From: Limnoraphis robusta CS-951
GTDB lineage: Bacteria; Cyanobacteriota; Cyanobacteriia; Cyanobacteriales; Microcoleaceae
Reading direction: 5' to 3'
DNA: 64,000 nt
Assembly: GCF_000972705.2 (NCBI RefSeq)
Contig: NZ_LATL02000301.1
Coordinates: forward strand, 1 to 64,000
Part shown: positions 1-8,889 of the stretch, piece by piece
Numbering within the stretch: position 1 is the first letter of the stretch
Layout of the letters: the number at the start of each line of letters is the position of its first letter
Translations under genes and position numbers: made by a program
Notes under the pieces: model-generated
Database searches by the model: none
What the model saw: the letters and a program-made list of their open reading frames with translations, nothing else
What the model was told of the DNA's origin: nothing

Positions 1-358
1 TTCCCTACCTCACCGCAACGCCCTCTCTATCCCCCCTGCCCCCCTTTGAAAGGGGGGTTAGGAGAGGGAAAAGGAAGAAAGTTTTTTATTTGGAAGGAGG
101 AGTAATTAATATTTTGATATACTTATTAATCAAAAAAAATACTCCCCTCGCCTTATAGGAGAGGGGTTGGGGGAGAGGTTCTAAGCAAATGTTTATCGAC
201 TTTGAAACGGCCCTGCCCCAGAATTGGGGGATTTAGGGGGCGGTACCTTTTCATTAGAGAGGGTAAGAAAGGGTAACTTTGCAATCTTACCCAAACATCC
301 TCCTGACAGATCCCTGGAGTCCTTGCGATGCTTAGGTTATCGAATTCAAATTGAAATC
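1..358. other. Intergenic, GC-rich hairpin repeats
   Basis: No gene is supported here. At 39-57 six C's and TTT face AAA and six G's, a strong hairpin. Around 146-180 a second unit of the form CTCCCCTC...GAGGGGTTGGGGGAGAGG gives another inverted, purine-rich repeat. Such units are common dispersed repeats in filamentous cyanobacterial genomes. They could serve as terminators for a gene left of the window. Confidence 0.5.
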
Positions 359-808
359 ATGCAACACATTAAAGACATCCTCGCAAACCTAACCTCCAAC
401 TCTCCCAATACCGGAACCTTGGATCCGATGCTACAAAATGCGATCGCAAATTCTGGGGTCATGGTTGATACCTTGGGGTATTCTATGATATGGCAGATTC
501 CGGCTTCTAAGCTTCCTGAAGCTAAACCCCACATTCACAAACTCATTGAACCCTTTGGCGGTTTTAATGCTGTTTTATCGGATTTTAATGCTGTTTCATC
601 ACATGGAGACTGGTTTGATAAGCGAAATAATTGTTGGTGTCCCGAACCGATTATTTTGGTGAAATCTTACATGACTTTGGATGTTTTGCAGCAACATTTA
701 ACCGCAACTTTGCAGCGTTCTTATGTGATGGGTAAAGCTTTGGGTGAAAGTGCGATCGCTTTGGAAATTATCCCTAATAACGTTATGTTACTCATCCCGA
801 CTGATTAA
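359..808 (+). CDS. Hypothetical protein, 149 aa
   Basis: I do not recognise a characterised family. The frame is open from 224, but the first 45 residues look like non-coding sequence. The start is placed at the ATG that begins MQHIKDIL because the protein-like composition starts there; no clear ribosome-binding site supports either choice. The product looks soluble, with no signal peptide or membrane segment. It has a central GD-WFDKRNNCWCPEP stretch with two nearby cysteines and a hydrophobic C-terminus. A HIP1-like GCGATCGC lies in the 3' part of the gene, which fits native chromosomal DNA. Function unknown. Confidence 0.55.
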   Translation: MQHIKDILANLTSNSPNTGTLDPMLQNAIANSGVMVDTLGYSMIWQIPASKLPEAKPHIHKLIEPFGGFNAVLSDFNAVSSHGDWFDKRNNCWCPEPIILVKSYMTLDVLQQHLTATLQRSYVMGKALGESAIALEIIPNNVMLLIPTD

Positions 809-888
809 TCTATTGGGTTGTTTCTGTTTGTATTTGTTGGGTTGTGTTCCTTAACTCAACCCACTGTTAAACCAAAAAAGAGGTTATT

Positions 889-1143
889 ATGATAGTCTGT
901 CCTTACAAAGAAATGAAACATTTGCGCTCTTTCCCCTGTACTCGTGAAGAACGGGGAGGCTGGATGTATTGTAGCTTTTGCGGTCAAAAAACTCGCAAAG
1001 AAATACTTGTTGATCCGATTGATACGTTGATTAGTTTTTTTGTGTTTATGTTGATTATTGCGTTGATGGCAAATTCTCTCGGATCGGGTAAAAATTCGAT
1101 GGAACCCATTAACACCAATTGGGATCGGGTTGATTCATTATAA
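889..1143 (+). CDS. Small membrane protein with Cys pairs, 84 aa
   Basis: A short unrecognised protein. The N-terminal half contains CPYK, a further Cys at about residue 17, then YCSFCGQ (C-x-x-C), an arrangement like a small zinc ribbon. Residues about 45-64 (LISFFVFMLIIALMA) form one membrane segment. An AGAGG-like ribosome site lies just before the ATG. It stands alone between a hypothetical gene and glucokinase. A membrane-anchored zinc-ribbon protein is a description, not a function. Confidence 0.5.
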   Translation: MIVCPYKEMKHLRSFPCTREERGGWMYCSFCGQKTRKEILVDPIDTLISFFVFMLIIALMANSLGSGKNSMEPINTNWDRVDSL

Positions 1144-1160
1144 ATTTAGATCTTCACCCT

Positions 1161-1214
1161 AGAAACTCGGTTTCTGATAACAGTTTAGGCACTAACGTCA
1201 GAAATCGGGTTTCT
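1161..1214. repeat. Two AGAAAnnnGGTTTCT palindromic repeats
   Basis: AGAAACTCGGTTTCT at 1161-1175 and AGAAATCGGGTTTCT at 1200-1214 are two copies of a 15-base palindromic unit. The same unit recurs at 16514-16546. The copies lie in the 239-base gap before glucokinase, in which I see no other feature. Confidence 0.6.
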
Positions 1215-1382
1215 AATACATTTCCTTGATCGCAACCCATGATCGGACGATTTTCAGGTTTTGAGGTACATTTTCATCTACAACTCATCCCAAAGATACT
1301 AGATCCAAGCCAAATCTCTGCTTAAAATGCTCAGACAGTTTGATAAACTACCTATATTAGCGAGATTCGGAGTAATTTAAGC

Positions 1383-2441
1383 ATGACCATTCTGTTAGCC
1401 GGAGATATTGGTGGTACGAAGACCATTCTCTGCTTAGTCAAAGCCGAACCCAGCGAGTCTCTAAAACCCATTCCTTTACTGACAACTCTATACGAACACA
1501 GTTACGCTTCTCAAGCCTATTGTGATCTGACTCCCATCGTGATCGAGTTTTTAGACAGTGCTGAAAAAAGTTTAGGGAAAAAATACATTCCTGAAAAAGC
1601 CTGTTTCGGAATTGCTGGCCCTGTTGTTAATAATACCTGCGATCTGACGAATTTAAGCTGGTTTCTCGACGCGAAACACCTCGAACAAGAATTAAATCTT
1701 TCTAAAGTTAAACTGATTAATGATTTTGCTGCTATTGGTTATGGAGTCGTCGGTTTAACCCCAGAAGACTTACGCATTCTACAAGCGGGCGAACCCGATG
1801 CAACTGCACCTATCGCTGTTATTGGGGCGGGTACGGGACTCGGTGAAGGCTTTGTTATTCCGACTGCTGGCGGTTATTATGTCTTTTCCACTGAAGGCGG
1901 ACACGTTGATTTTGCCCCTCGTTCTGAATTAGAATTTCAACTATTAAGCTATGTGCGAGAACTGAACAATATTTCACGAGTTTCGGTTGAACGGATTGTT
2001 TCAGGGATGGGAATTGCTGCCATTTATCAGTTTATGCGCGATCGCAATTCTTCCTTAGAAACCCCAGAAATGGCGGAAGTTTTTAAGAGGTGGAAACAAG
2101 AAATGGGCAAAGGAGAGAAAACCGTTGATCTCGGGGCTGAAATTTCCAAAGCTGCTGCGAGAGATGATTACCTTTGCGAACAAACGATGAAACTATTTGT
2201 TGATGCCTATGGAACTGAAGCCGGAAATATGGCTTTAAAACTATTACCCTATGGGGGATTATATATTGCGGGTGGAATTGCTGCAAAAAATCTGGATCTG
2301 ATGGAACAAGGTATTTTTATGAAAGCCTTTACTTCCAAAGGTCGCATTAGTCCGTTGATGGAAAAAATTCCAGTTTATATTGTTCTTAATCCTAAAGTTG
2401 GTTTAATCGGTGCGGCGTTGTGTGCGGCTCAATTAGTCTGA
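1383..2441 (+). CDS. glk: Glucokinase
   Basis: Phosphorylates glucose to glucose 6-phosphate with ATP, in the cytosol. The protein is 352 aa, normal for bacterial-type glucokinase. It starts with the phosphate-binding motif LLAGDIGGTKT, and further motifs are LINDFAAIGYG (catalytic Asp), IGAGTGLGEGF and STEGGHVDFAPR. The C-terminal GGLYIAGGIAAKN matches the family adenosine motif. An MFS sugar porter lies 87 bases downstream on the same strand, beyond a hairpin that could separate the transcripts, so uptake and phosphorylation are encoded together. Transaldolase, glycogen phosphorylase, phosphofructokinase and GAPDH follow. Confidence 0.95.
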   Translation: MTILLAGDIGGTKTILCLVKAEPSESLKPIPLLTTLYEHSYASQAYCDLTPIVIEFLDSAEKSLGKKYIPEKACFGIAGPVVNNTCDLTNLSWFLDAKHLEQELNLSKVKLINDFAAIGYGVVGLTPEDLRILQAGEPDATAPIAVIGAGTGLGEGFVIPTAGGYYVFSTEGGHVDFAPRSELEFQLLSYVRELNNISRVSVERIVSGMGIAAIYQFMRDRNSSLETPEMAEVFKRWKQEMGKGEKTVDLGAEISKAAARDDYLCEQTMKLFVDAYGTEAGNMALKLLPYGGLYIAGGIAAKNLDLMEQGIFMKAFTSKGRISPLMEKIPVYIVLNPKVGLIGAALCAAQLV

Positions 2442-2466
2442 TTATACACTCCTCCGTTCATCTCGA

Positions 2467-2491
2467 AAAAGGCGGCTGATTGCTGCCTTTT
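2467..2491 (+). terminator. Probable rho-independent terminator after glk
   Basis: Inverted repeat AAAAGGCGGC / GCTGCCTTTT with a 5-base loop forms a 10-bp stem with one G-U pair. It sits 26 bases after the glk stop. The T-run after the stem is short, so termination may be partial and allow read-through into the transporter gene. Confidence 0.6.
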
Positions 2492-2528
2492 CTAGCATTA
2501 TTGTTTCAATTTAATATAACCTAAAACC

Positions 2529-3944
2529 ATGACTTCTCAACCTGAACATGAAAATCTTAAAACCTCAAGTTCTAGCACAACGTTTGTTATTCTAATTGCC
2601 AGTGTAGCCGCTTTAGGTGGCTTTTTATTTGGTTTTGATACTGCCGTAATCAATGGTGCGGTGATTGCGCTGCAAAATCATTTTAACGCGACTCCGGTTG
2701 AAATTGGGTTAGCGGTTTCTCTGGCTTTATTGGGTTCGGCGGTGGGTGCCTTTTTTGCAGGGCCAATTGCCGATCGCTATGGACGCGCCAAAATGATGAT
2801 TATTGCGGCGGTAATGTTTACCCTGAGTGCCATTGGTTCAGGTGTTCCGTTCAATTTAGGGGGGTTTATTGCTTGGCGTTTGTTGGGGGGCTTAGGGGTG
2901 GGTGTTGCGAGTGTGATCGCCCCTGCTTATATTGCGGAAATATCTCCGGCGCATCTGCGGGGACGTTTGGGTTCTCTCCAACAATTAGCCATTGTTACCG
3001 GGATTTTTATCGCTCTTTTAACTAACTTTTTGATTGTTAGTTTCTCGGGTTCGGCTGAAAATCCATTTTTGTTTGGAATTGATGCTTGGCGCTGGATGTT
3101 TTGGCTAGAAATTATTCCGGCGATTTTGTATGGGGTGGGGGCTTTAAAAATTCCTGAATCTCCTCGATATTTAGTCGCTCAAGGACAAGAAGCAGAAGCG
3201 GCGATTGTTTTAGAAAAGGTGATTGGCGGAAATGTTGCAGCGAAAATTGCTGAGATTCGTCGCACAGTTCAACGAGAACATAAATCTCAATTATCGGATT
3301 TAATGAGTCGTCGGGGTGGATTACTTCCGATTGTTTGGATCGGGATGGGTTTATCTGTTTTTCAACAATTTGTCGGGATTAACGTAATTTTTTATTATAG
3401 TAGTGTTTTGTGGCGTTCGGTAGGATTTACAGAGGGGGATTCTCTCTCCGTAACGGTGATTACAGGGATTACTAATATTATTACAACTTTAGTTGCAATT
3501 GCGTTTGTGGATAAGTTTGGACGCAAGCCGTTACTATTATTAGGTTCGCTGGGAATGACGATTACATTGGGAACAATGGCTGTTTTATTTAGCAATGCAA
3601 CGGTTAATGCTAGTGGTGAACCCACGTTAACAGGTTTAGCCGGAATTTTAGCTTTATTAGCGGCAAATCTCTATGTCTTTTGTTTTGGTTTTTCTTGGGG
3701 GCCGATTGTATGGGTGATGTTAGGAGAAATGTTTAATAATCAAATTCGGGGAATCGCTTTAGCAGTCGCCGCAGCCGTGCAGTGGGTGGCAAATTTTATC
3801 GTTTCGACGACATTTCCACCGTTATTATCACAGTTTGGATTGGGTTCAGCTTACGGATTATATACAACAGCCGCCGCGATTTCTTTCTTTTTTGTCTGGT
3901 TCTTTATTCGAGAAACTAAAGGACTAGAACTTGAGGAAATGTAG
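2529..3944 (+). CDS. MFS sugar porter (glucose/hexose transporter)
   Basis: A 471-aa, twelve-helix transporter of the major facilitator sugar porter family. Family signatures seen in order: GFDTAVINGA in helix 1, RYGRAKMM after helix 2, PESPRYLV at the end of the first half, QQFVGINVIFYYSS in helix 7, FVDKFGRKPLL, and ETKGLELEEM at the C-terminus. Glucokinase lies just upstream, so glucose or a related hexose is the likely substrate; the exact sugar and the coupling ion cannot be read from sequence. It resembles the GlcP/GLUT-like importers that let some cyanobacteria grow on glucose. Confidence 0.88.
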   Translation: MTSQPEHENLKTSSSSTTFVILIASVAALGGFLFGFDTAVINGAVIALQNHFNATPVEIGLAVSLALLGSAVGAFFAGPIADRYGRAKMMIIAAVMFTLSAIGSGVPFNLGGFIAWRLLGGLGVGVASVIAPAYIAEISPAHLRGRLGSLQQLAIVTGIFIALLTNFLIVSFSGSAENPFLFGIDAWRWMFWLEIIPAILYGVGALKIPESPRYLVAQGQEAEAAIVLEKVIGGNVAAKIAEIRRTVQREHKSQLSDLMSRRGGLLPIVWIGMGLSVFQQFVGINVIFYYSSVLWRSVGFTEGDSLSVTVITGITNIITTLVAIAFVDKFGRKPLLLLGSLGMTITLGTMAVLFSNATVNASGEPTLTGLAGILALLAANLYVFCFGFSWGPIVWVMLGEMFNNQIRGIALAVAAAVQWVANFIVSTTFPPLLSQFGLGSAYGLYTTAAAISFFFVWFFIRETKGLELEEM

Positions 3945-4327
3945 ACTATCCAAAGTCAAAGGTTGAGGGGTAAGTGAATCGGAGATAGGGGGTTAACGTA
4001 GAAATGTTTTTGTACTCCAGAGTAACCCAAAATTTAATTCATCTACTGGGCGTGAATCAAGTACAACAATTGCACAGATTTAACATCTATCTAGAGAATT
4101 AAAATAAGTATCAACCGATTCAATTTCACATTCAGACAAGCAGCATCTATCTTTTTCCAACAATATGGGATCAATTTATACTGTAATCAGGTGATATTTG
4201 TGTTAAGAAAAAAGGTGAAAATACTTAAATCCCAGAATCTAACGTTTTCTTAACCATCTCTGCCAGGGCTTGATAGTATCATCATATTGTGCTTTGAAGA
4301 TTTAGATGAACTTCACAGGAGCGAAAT
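3945..4327 (+). promoter_or_regulatory. Intergenic before tal with a 10-bp inverted repeat
   Basis: A 383-base gap without a gene. GTTAAGAAAA at 4202-4211 is repeated in inverted orientation as TTTTCTTAAC at 4245-4254, about 75 bases before the tal ATG. It could be a regulator site or a leader hairpin. A purine-rich AGGAG ribosome site immediately precedes the tal start. Confidence 0.35.
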
Positions 4328-5503
4328 ATGGCGAAAACGTTGCTAGAGCAGTTACGTGAAGTGACCGTTGTTGTGGCAGATACAGGAGACATCAAAGCGA
4401 TTGAAGTTTTTACGCCGCGAGATGCGACCACAAATCCTTCTCTGATTACGGCGGCGGCTCAAATGAGTGAATATCAAGAAATTGTAGACGATACACTCAA
4501 AAAAGCACGTCAAGAGCTAGGTTCCCAAGCAGCGGCGTCAGATGTAGCGACTCTGGCGTTTAAGCGACTGGCGGTTGCCTTTGGACTGAAGATTTTGCAA
4601 ATTATTCCGGGACGAGTCTCAACCGAAGTTGATGCACGGCTATCTTACGATACAGATGCAACCATTGCTCAAGGTCGTGAACTCATTTCCCAATACGAAG
4701 CGGCGGGAATTTCTCGCGATCGCGTATTAATTAAAATCGCTTCAACTTGGGAAGGAATTCGAGCCGCAGAAGTTCTTGAAAAAGAGGGAATTCACTGCAA
4801 TTTAACGCTGTTGTTTGGACTCCACCAAGCAATTGCTTGTGCAGAAGCCGGAGCCACGCTGATTTCTCCTTTTGTGGGAAGAATTTTAGATTGGTACAAA
4901 AAGTCAACCGGACGAGAATCTTATCCGCCTGAAGAAGACCCCGGTGTTGTTTCCGTCACCCAAATTTATAACTACTACAAGAAGTTCGGCTACGAAACCG
5001 AAGTCATGGGTGCAAGCTTCCGTAATCTTGGCGAAATTACTGAGTTAGCCGGATGTGATTTGCTGACGATTTCTCCGAATCTTTTGGAGGAGTTGCATTC
5101 AACAACAGGGAATCTCCCCCGCAAACTCGATCCGGAAAAAGTAGCTGACATGGAGATCGAAAAAATCTCTCTGGACAAGCAAACCTTTGACCAGATGCAC
5201 GCTGAAAATCGGATGGCAGCCGAAAAGTTAGAAGAGGGAATTAAAGGTTTTTCTAAAGCTTTAGAAGTTTTAGAACAACTGTTAGCTGAACGACTGACAA
5301 ATATGGAAAGTGCAGATCCCGTTTCTCAAGCGGCGGCTGAACTTTTCCGGATTTATGATCTTGATGGTGATGGCTACATTACTCGGGAAGAATGGTCAGG
5401 AACGGATGCTGTTTTTGATGCGCTCGATGGCAACAAAGACGGTCAGATTACACCTGAAGAAATGGCGGCGGGTTTAGGGGCAGCACATCGGTTAGCTTCC
5501 TAA
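4328..5503 (+). CDS. tal: Transaldolase with C-terminal EF-hand pair
   Basis: Transfers a dihydroxyacetone unit between sedoheptulose 7-phosphate and glyceraldehyde 3-phosphate in the non-oxidative pentose phosphate pathway. Residues 1-325 form the transaldolase barrel: TTNPSLI near the start, the Schiff-base lysine in [28 protein letters not shown] and ASFRN. The extra C-terminus (about 335-391) carries two EF-hand loops, [13 protein letters not shown] and [13 protein letters not shown], each with Asp/Asn at positions 1, 3 and 5 and Glu at 12. At 391 aa it is longer than the roughly 320-aa enteric enzyme; this longer form is known in other cyanobacteria. Calcium control of activity is possible but inferred. 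Confidence 0.93.
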   Translation: MAKTLLEQLREVTVVVADTGDIKAIEVFTPRDATTNPSLITAAAQMSEYQEIVDDTLKKARQELGSQAAASDVATLAFKRLAVAFGLKILQIIPGRVSTEVDARLSYDTDATIAQGRELISQYEAAGISRDRVLIKIASTWEGIRAAEVLEKEGIHCNLTLLFGLHQAIACAEAGATLISPFVGRILDWYKKSTGRESYPPEEDPGVVSVTQIYNYYKKFGYETEVMGASFRNLGEITELAGCDLLTISPNLLEELHSTTGNLPRKLDPEKVADMEIEKISLDKQTFDQMHAENRMAAEKLEEGIKGFSKALEVLEQLLAERLTNMESADPVSQAAAELFRIYDLDGDGYITREEWSGTDAVFDALDGNKDGQITPEEMAAGLGAAHRLAS

Positions 5504-5541
5504 TTCTATAGAGCTTGAAACTTCAGATCAAAGATGAACAA

Positions 5542-5562
5542 GAGTCGCTATTTTTGCGGCTC
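5542..5562 (+). terminator. Hairpin after tal
   Basis: GAGTCGC / GCGGCTC forms a 7-bp stem (one G-U) around a T-rich loop, 39 bases after the tal stop. There is no long T-run after it, so termination is likely but not certain. Confidence 0.45.
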
Positions 5563-5711
5563 ATTGTTTCAAAATTGATGAGAGTTTCTGTTTCTAGCAC
5601 TTTGAAGCGATCGGTTATTTTTGAATGGGAAACTTGACTGTTATGGCTCTAGCAGTTTGATTCCTAAACACAACCGATCGCTCTAATATTCAGTATGCAG
5701 TTATCCCAAAA

Positions 5712-5747
5712 AAAAATCTAAATTTAGGCTTGAAAATTTAGATTTTT
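5712..5747. repeat. 14-bp AT-rich inverted repeat
   Basis: AAAAATCTAAATTT and AAATTTAGATTTTT are perfect inverted copies around an 8-base loop, in the 335-base gap between tal and glgP. A-run and T-run at the ends would let it act as a terminator in either direction. No other feature is seen in this gap. Confidence 0.55.
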
Positions 5748-5838
5748 AAATTTATAGTGTATTGGGCTAGTGTAACGGGTTATTGTTCACGGTCTGAATG
5801 AAAGATTAAAAAGCAGAAATTTCCCCTCAAAACTAACC

Positions 5839-8397
5839 ATGATTCAAAATCTACCCAACGGAAACCAAATTCATATAGAAGATGATCGCACAGGTGTCGA
5901 TGTGGCAACTCTCAAACGAGCGTTTTCAGATAACCTGTTTTATATTCAGGGAAAATTTCCTGAAATTGCCACGAAAAATGATTTTTATATGGCTTTAGCC
6001 TATACGGTACGCGATCGCTTATTGCGTCGGTGGCTAAACTCTCAACAAACTTATCTCAAACAAGATGTAAAAATTGTCTGCTATTTATCAGCAGAATTTC
6101 TTGTTGGCCCCCATTTAGGCAATAATTTAATTAACTTAGGAATTGTTGATCAAGTTCGTCAAGCGGTTGAAGAATGCGGATTAAATTTAGATGATTTAAT
6201 CGAACAAGAAGAAGAACCCGGACTTGGAAATGGCGGTTTAGGACGACTCGCCGCTTGTTATATGGAATCATTAGCGACTCTAGATATTCCGGCGATAGGC
6301 TACGGAATTCGCTATGAATTCGGGATTTTTGATCAGGAAATTTGCGACGGTTGGCAAGTCGAAATCACCGATAAATGGCTGCGTTATGGTAATCCTTGGG
6401 AAATTACTCGCACTGAAGCCAGTGTAGAGGTTGGACTGGGCGGTTATACAGAATCCTACTATGATGAACAAAACCGTTATCGGGTGCGTTGGCTTCCCGA
6501 TCGCACGATTAAAGGCGTTCCTTACGATACTCCAATTTTAGGTTACAAAACCAACACGGCTAATACTCTACGTTTATGGAAAGCGGAAGCCCCAGAATCT
6601 TTTAATTTCCAAGCCTTTAATGTGGGTGATTACTACGGTGCAGTTAATCAAAAAACCTACTCTGAAAATATTACCAAAGTTCTCTATCCTAACGATGAAC
6701 CCATTCAAGGAAAGCAACTGCGTTTAGAACAGCAGTTCTTTTTTGTCTCCTGTTCCTTACAGGATATGATTCGCATTCATCTCTCTAAAGAGAACAGTTT
6801 AGACAACTTTGCTGACAAATTTGCCGCCCAACTCAATGACACTCATCCTTCAGTGGGAGTGGCTGAGTTAATGCGATTATTGATGGATGTGCATGATTTA
6901 GAATGGGAACAAGCTTGGGAAATTACTCAAAAAACCTTTGCCTACACCAACCATACTTTATTACCAGAGGCTTTAGAAAAATGGTCGTTGAGTTTGTTTG
7001 GTTCTCTGCTTCCCCGTCATCTAGAAATCATCTACGAAATTAATCATCGTTTTCTCAATGGAATTCGCACTCTCTATCCAGATAATCCCGGTAAATTATC
7101 CTACTTTTCGTTGATTGATGATAGTGGGGAAAAATACGTTCGCATGGCTCATTTAGCCTGTGTGGGTTCTCATGCGATTAATGGCGTTGCGGAATTACAT
7201 ACTGAATTGCTGAAAAAAGATGTATTGCGGGGTTTCTATGAACTCTGGCCGCAGAAATTTAGCAATAAAACGAATGGAGTTACACCCCGTCGTTGGATGG
7301 TTTTATCGAACCCCGAACTGACGCAATTAATCACCTCAAAAATCGGGGATACTTGGATTAAAAATTTAGATGAACTGCGAAGTTTAGAACCTTTTGCTGA
7401 TGATCCGGCTTTCCGAGAAGCTTGGCGACAGATGAAAAAACAGGTGAAAGGTCGGTTAGCTCATCGCATTGAACAACGCTGTGGAATAACCGTTGATCCG
7501 AACTATTCTCTGTTTGATGTTCAGGTGAAACGCATTCACGAATACAAACGCCAACATCTCAATGTTCTGCACATTATTACCCTTTACAACCGCATCAAGA
7601 AAAATCCTAACATTGATATTGTTCCCCGCACGTTTATCTTTGGTGGAAAAGCAGCACCGAGTTATTTTATGGCAAAGTTGATTATTAAATTAATTAACTC
7701 TGTCGCTGAAGTTGTGAATAATGATCCCGATGTGCGGGGACGCTTGAAAGTGGTGTTTATTCCCGACTACAATGTGACCAACTCTCAACCTGTTTATCCG
7801 GCGTCTGACTTATCAGAACAGATTTCAACTGCCGGAAAAGAAGCTTCAGGTACCGGGAATATGAAGTTTTCTCTTAACGGAGCCTTAACCATTGGAACCC
7901 TTGACGGGGCGAATGTAGAAATTCGTCAACAGGTAGGAGAAGAAAACTTTTTCCTCTTTGGTTTGAAAACTGATGAAGTTTACCAAATGAAGTCTCAAGG
8001 CTATAATCCTTGGGAGTTTTACAGTTCTAATGGGGTCTTGCGAGAAGTCCTTGATCAAATTTCATCCGGTTACTTTTCTCCTGGAGATTCCAACCTGTTC
8101 AAACCTCTGGTAGACTCTCTGCTATACCATGATGAATATTTGCTGCTGGCTGATTATCAGTCCTATATTGACTGTCAAGATCGGGTCAGTGAAGCTTATC
8201 GGGACTGGGACAACTGGACAAGGATGTCGATTCTCAATACCGCTCGTATGGGTAAGTTTTCCAGCGATCGCGCCATTCGAGAATATTGTCAAGATATCTG
8301 GAATGCTTCATCGGTTCCGGTTGAACTCGAAGAATATGTTCAAGCCAAAGCCAGTTTCTATGTCGATCCCAATCAATTGCTGACAACCAGCTATTAA
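5839..8397 (+). CDS. glgP: Glycogen phosphorylase
   Basis: Releases glucose 1-phosphate from glycogen by phosphorolysis, using pyridoxal phosphate. The 852-aa length is typical. Visible family features: LSAEFLVGPHLGNNL and EEEPGLGNGGLGRLAACYMES near the N-terminus, QLNDTHPSVGVAELMR, the VKRIHEYKRQHLN segment, and the PLP-lysine motif EQISTAGKEASGTGNMKFSLNGAL in parts near residue 675. It belongs to the glycogen and sugar breakdown block with glk, tal, pfkA and gap. Seven HIP1-like octamers or partial octamers in this region fit native cyanobacterial DNA. Confidence 0.96.
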   Translation: MIQNLPNGNQIHIEDDRTGVDVATLKRAFSDNLFYIQGKFPEIATKNDFYMALAYTVRDRLLRRWLNSQQTYLKQDVKIVCYLSAEFLVGPHLGNNLINLGIVDQVRQAVEECGLNLDDLIEQEEEPGLGNGGLGRLAACYMESLATLDIPAIGYGIRYEFGIFDQEICDGWQVEITDKWLRYGNPWEITRTEASVEVGLGGYTESYYDEQNRYRVRWLPDRTIKGVPYDTPILGYKTNTANTLRLWKAEAPESFNFQAFNVGDYYGAVNQKTYSENITKVLYPNDEPIQGKQLRLEQQFFFVSCSLQDMIRIHLSKENSLDNFADKFAAQLNDTHPSVGVAELMRLLMDVHDLEWEQAWEITQKTFAYTNHTLLPEALEKWSLSLFGSLLPRHLEIIYEINHRFLNGIRTLYPDNPGKLSYFSLIDDSGEKYVRMAHLACVGSHAINGVAELHTELLKKDVLRGFYELWPQKFSNKTNGVTPRRWMVLSNPELTQLITSKIGDTWIKNLDELRSLEPFADDPAFREAWRQMKKQVKGRLAHRIEQRCGITVDPNYSLFDVQVKRIHEYKRQHLNVLHIITLYNRIKKNPNIDIVPRTFIFGGKAAPSYFMAKLIIKLINSVAEVVNNDPDVRGRLKVVFIPDYNVTNSQPVYPASDLSEQISTAGKEASGTGNMKFSLNGALTIGTLDGANVEIRQQVGEENFFLFGLKTDEVYQMKSQGYNPWEFYSSNGVLREVLDQISSGYFSPGDSNLFKPLVDSLLYHDEYLLLADYQSYIDCQDRVSEAYRDWDNWTRMSILNTARMGKFSSDRAIREYCQDIWNASSVPVELEEYVQAKASFYVDPNQLLTTSY

Positions 8398-8516
8398 ATT
8401 CGGGTTCGGCTAACCGTTGAAGGCAAGTTAAAGGTCACTCAATCATAGACGTTTGACTGCCTTCTCCTGAGTAAAACTGACAACAAAAACTGTAAAAATT
8501 TCAGGACATTAAACTC

Positions 8517-8888
8517 ATGTTAGAACCGTTACAAAGCGTTATGATTTTCAAAAAAAACTGCGAACCCCATAAGGTTGCAGCCGGAGAAGTGATTTTTTCA
8601 CAAGGTGAAGTGGGTCATGTGATGTACGGCATTATTGAAGGGGAAGTGCAGTTTTCGGTTGATGGGAAAAATACAGAATCTTTGAAAGCGGGAGATGTGT
8701 TTGGAGAGGGAGCGTTAGTGAATCCCGATCATAAACGACGCTCTACTGCTACAGCGAAAACTGATTGTGTACTCGCAATTTTAGACAAAGAACGTTTTAT
8801 GTTTGCCGTCCAACAAACGCCGATGTTTGCTTTAGAAGTAATGAGAAGTTATTCTGACCGAGTGAATGCCCTCAGAAATTTAATTTAA
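8517..8888 (+). CDS. Single cyclic-nucleotide-binding domain protein
   Basis: A 123-aa protein made almost entirely of one cNMP-binding (Crp-type) beta-barrel: GEVIFSQGEVGHVMYGIIEGEVQFS, then GDVFGEGALVNPDHKRRSTATA, which corresponds to the phosphate-binding cassette with its arginine, and a C-terminal helix. There is no helix-turn-helix, so it should not bind DNA by itself. It may bind cAMP and act on a partner protein. It lies 119 bases after glgP on the same strand, which suggests a link to glycogen use, but this is only context. A tnpB element begins immediately after its stop codon. Confidence 0.8.
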   Translation: MLEPLQSVMIFKKNCEPHKVAAGEVIFSQGEVGHVMYGIIEGEVQFSVDGKNTESLKAGDVFGEGALVNPDHKRRSTATAKTDCVLAILDKERFMFAVQQTPMFALEVMRSYSDRVNALRNLI

Positions 8889-8889
8889 C

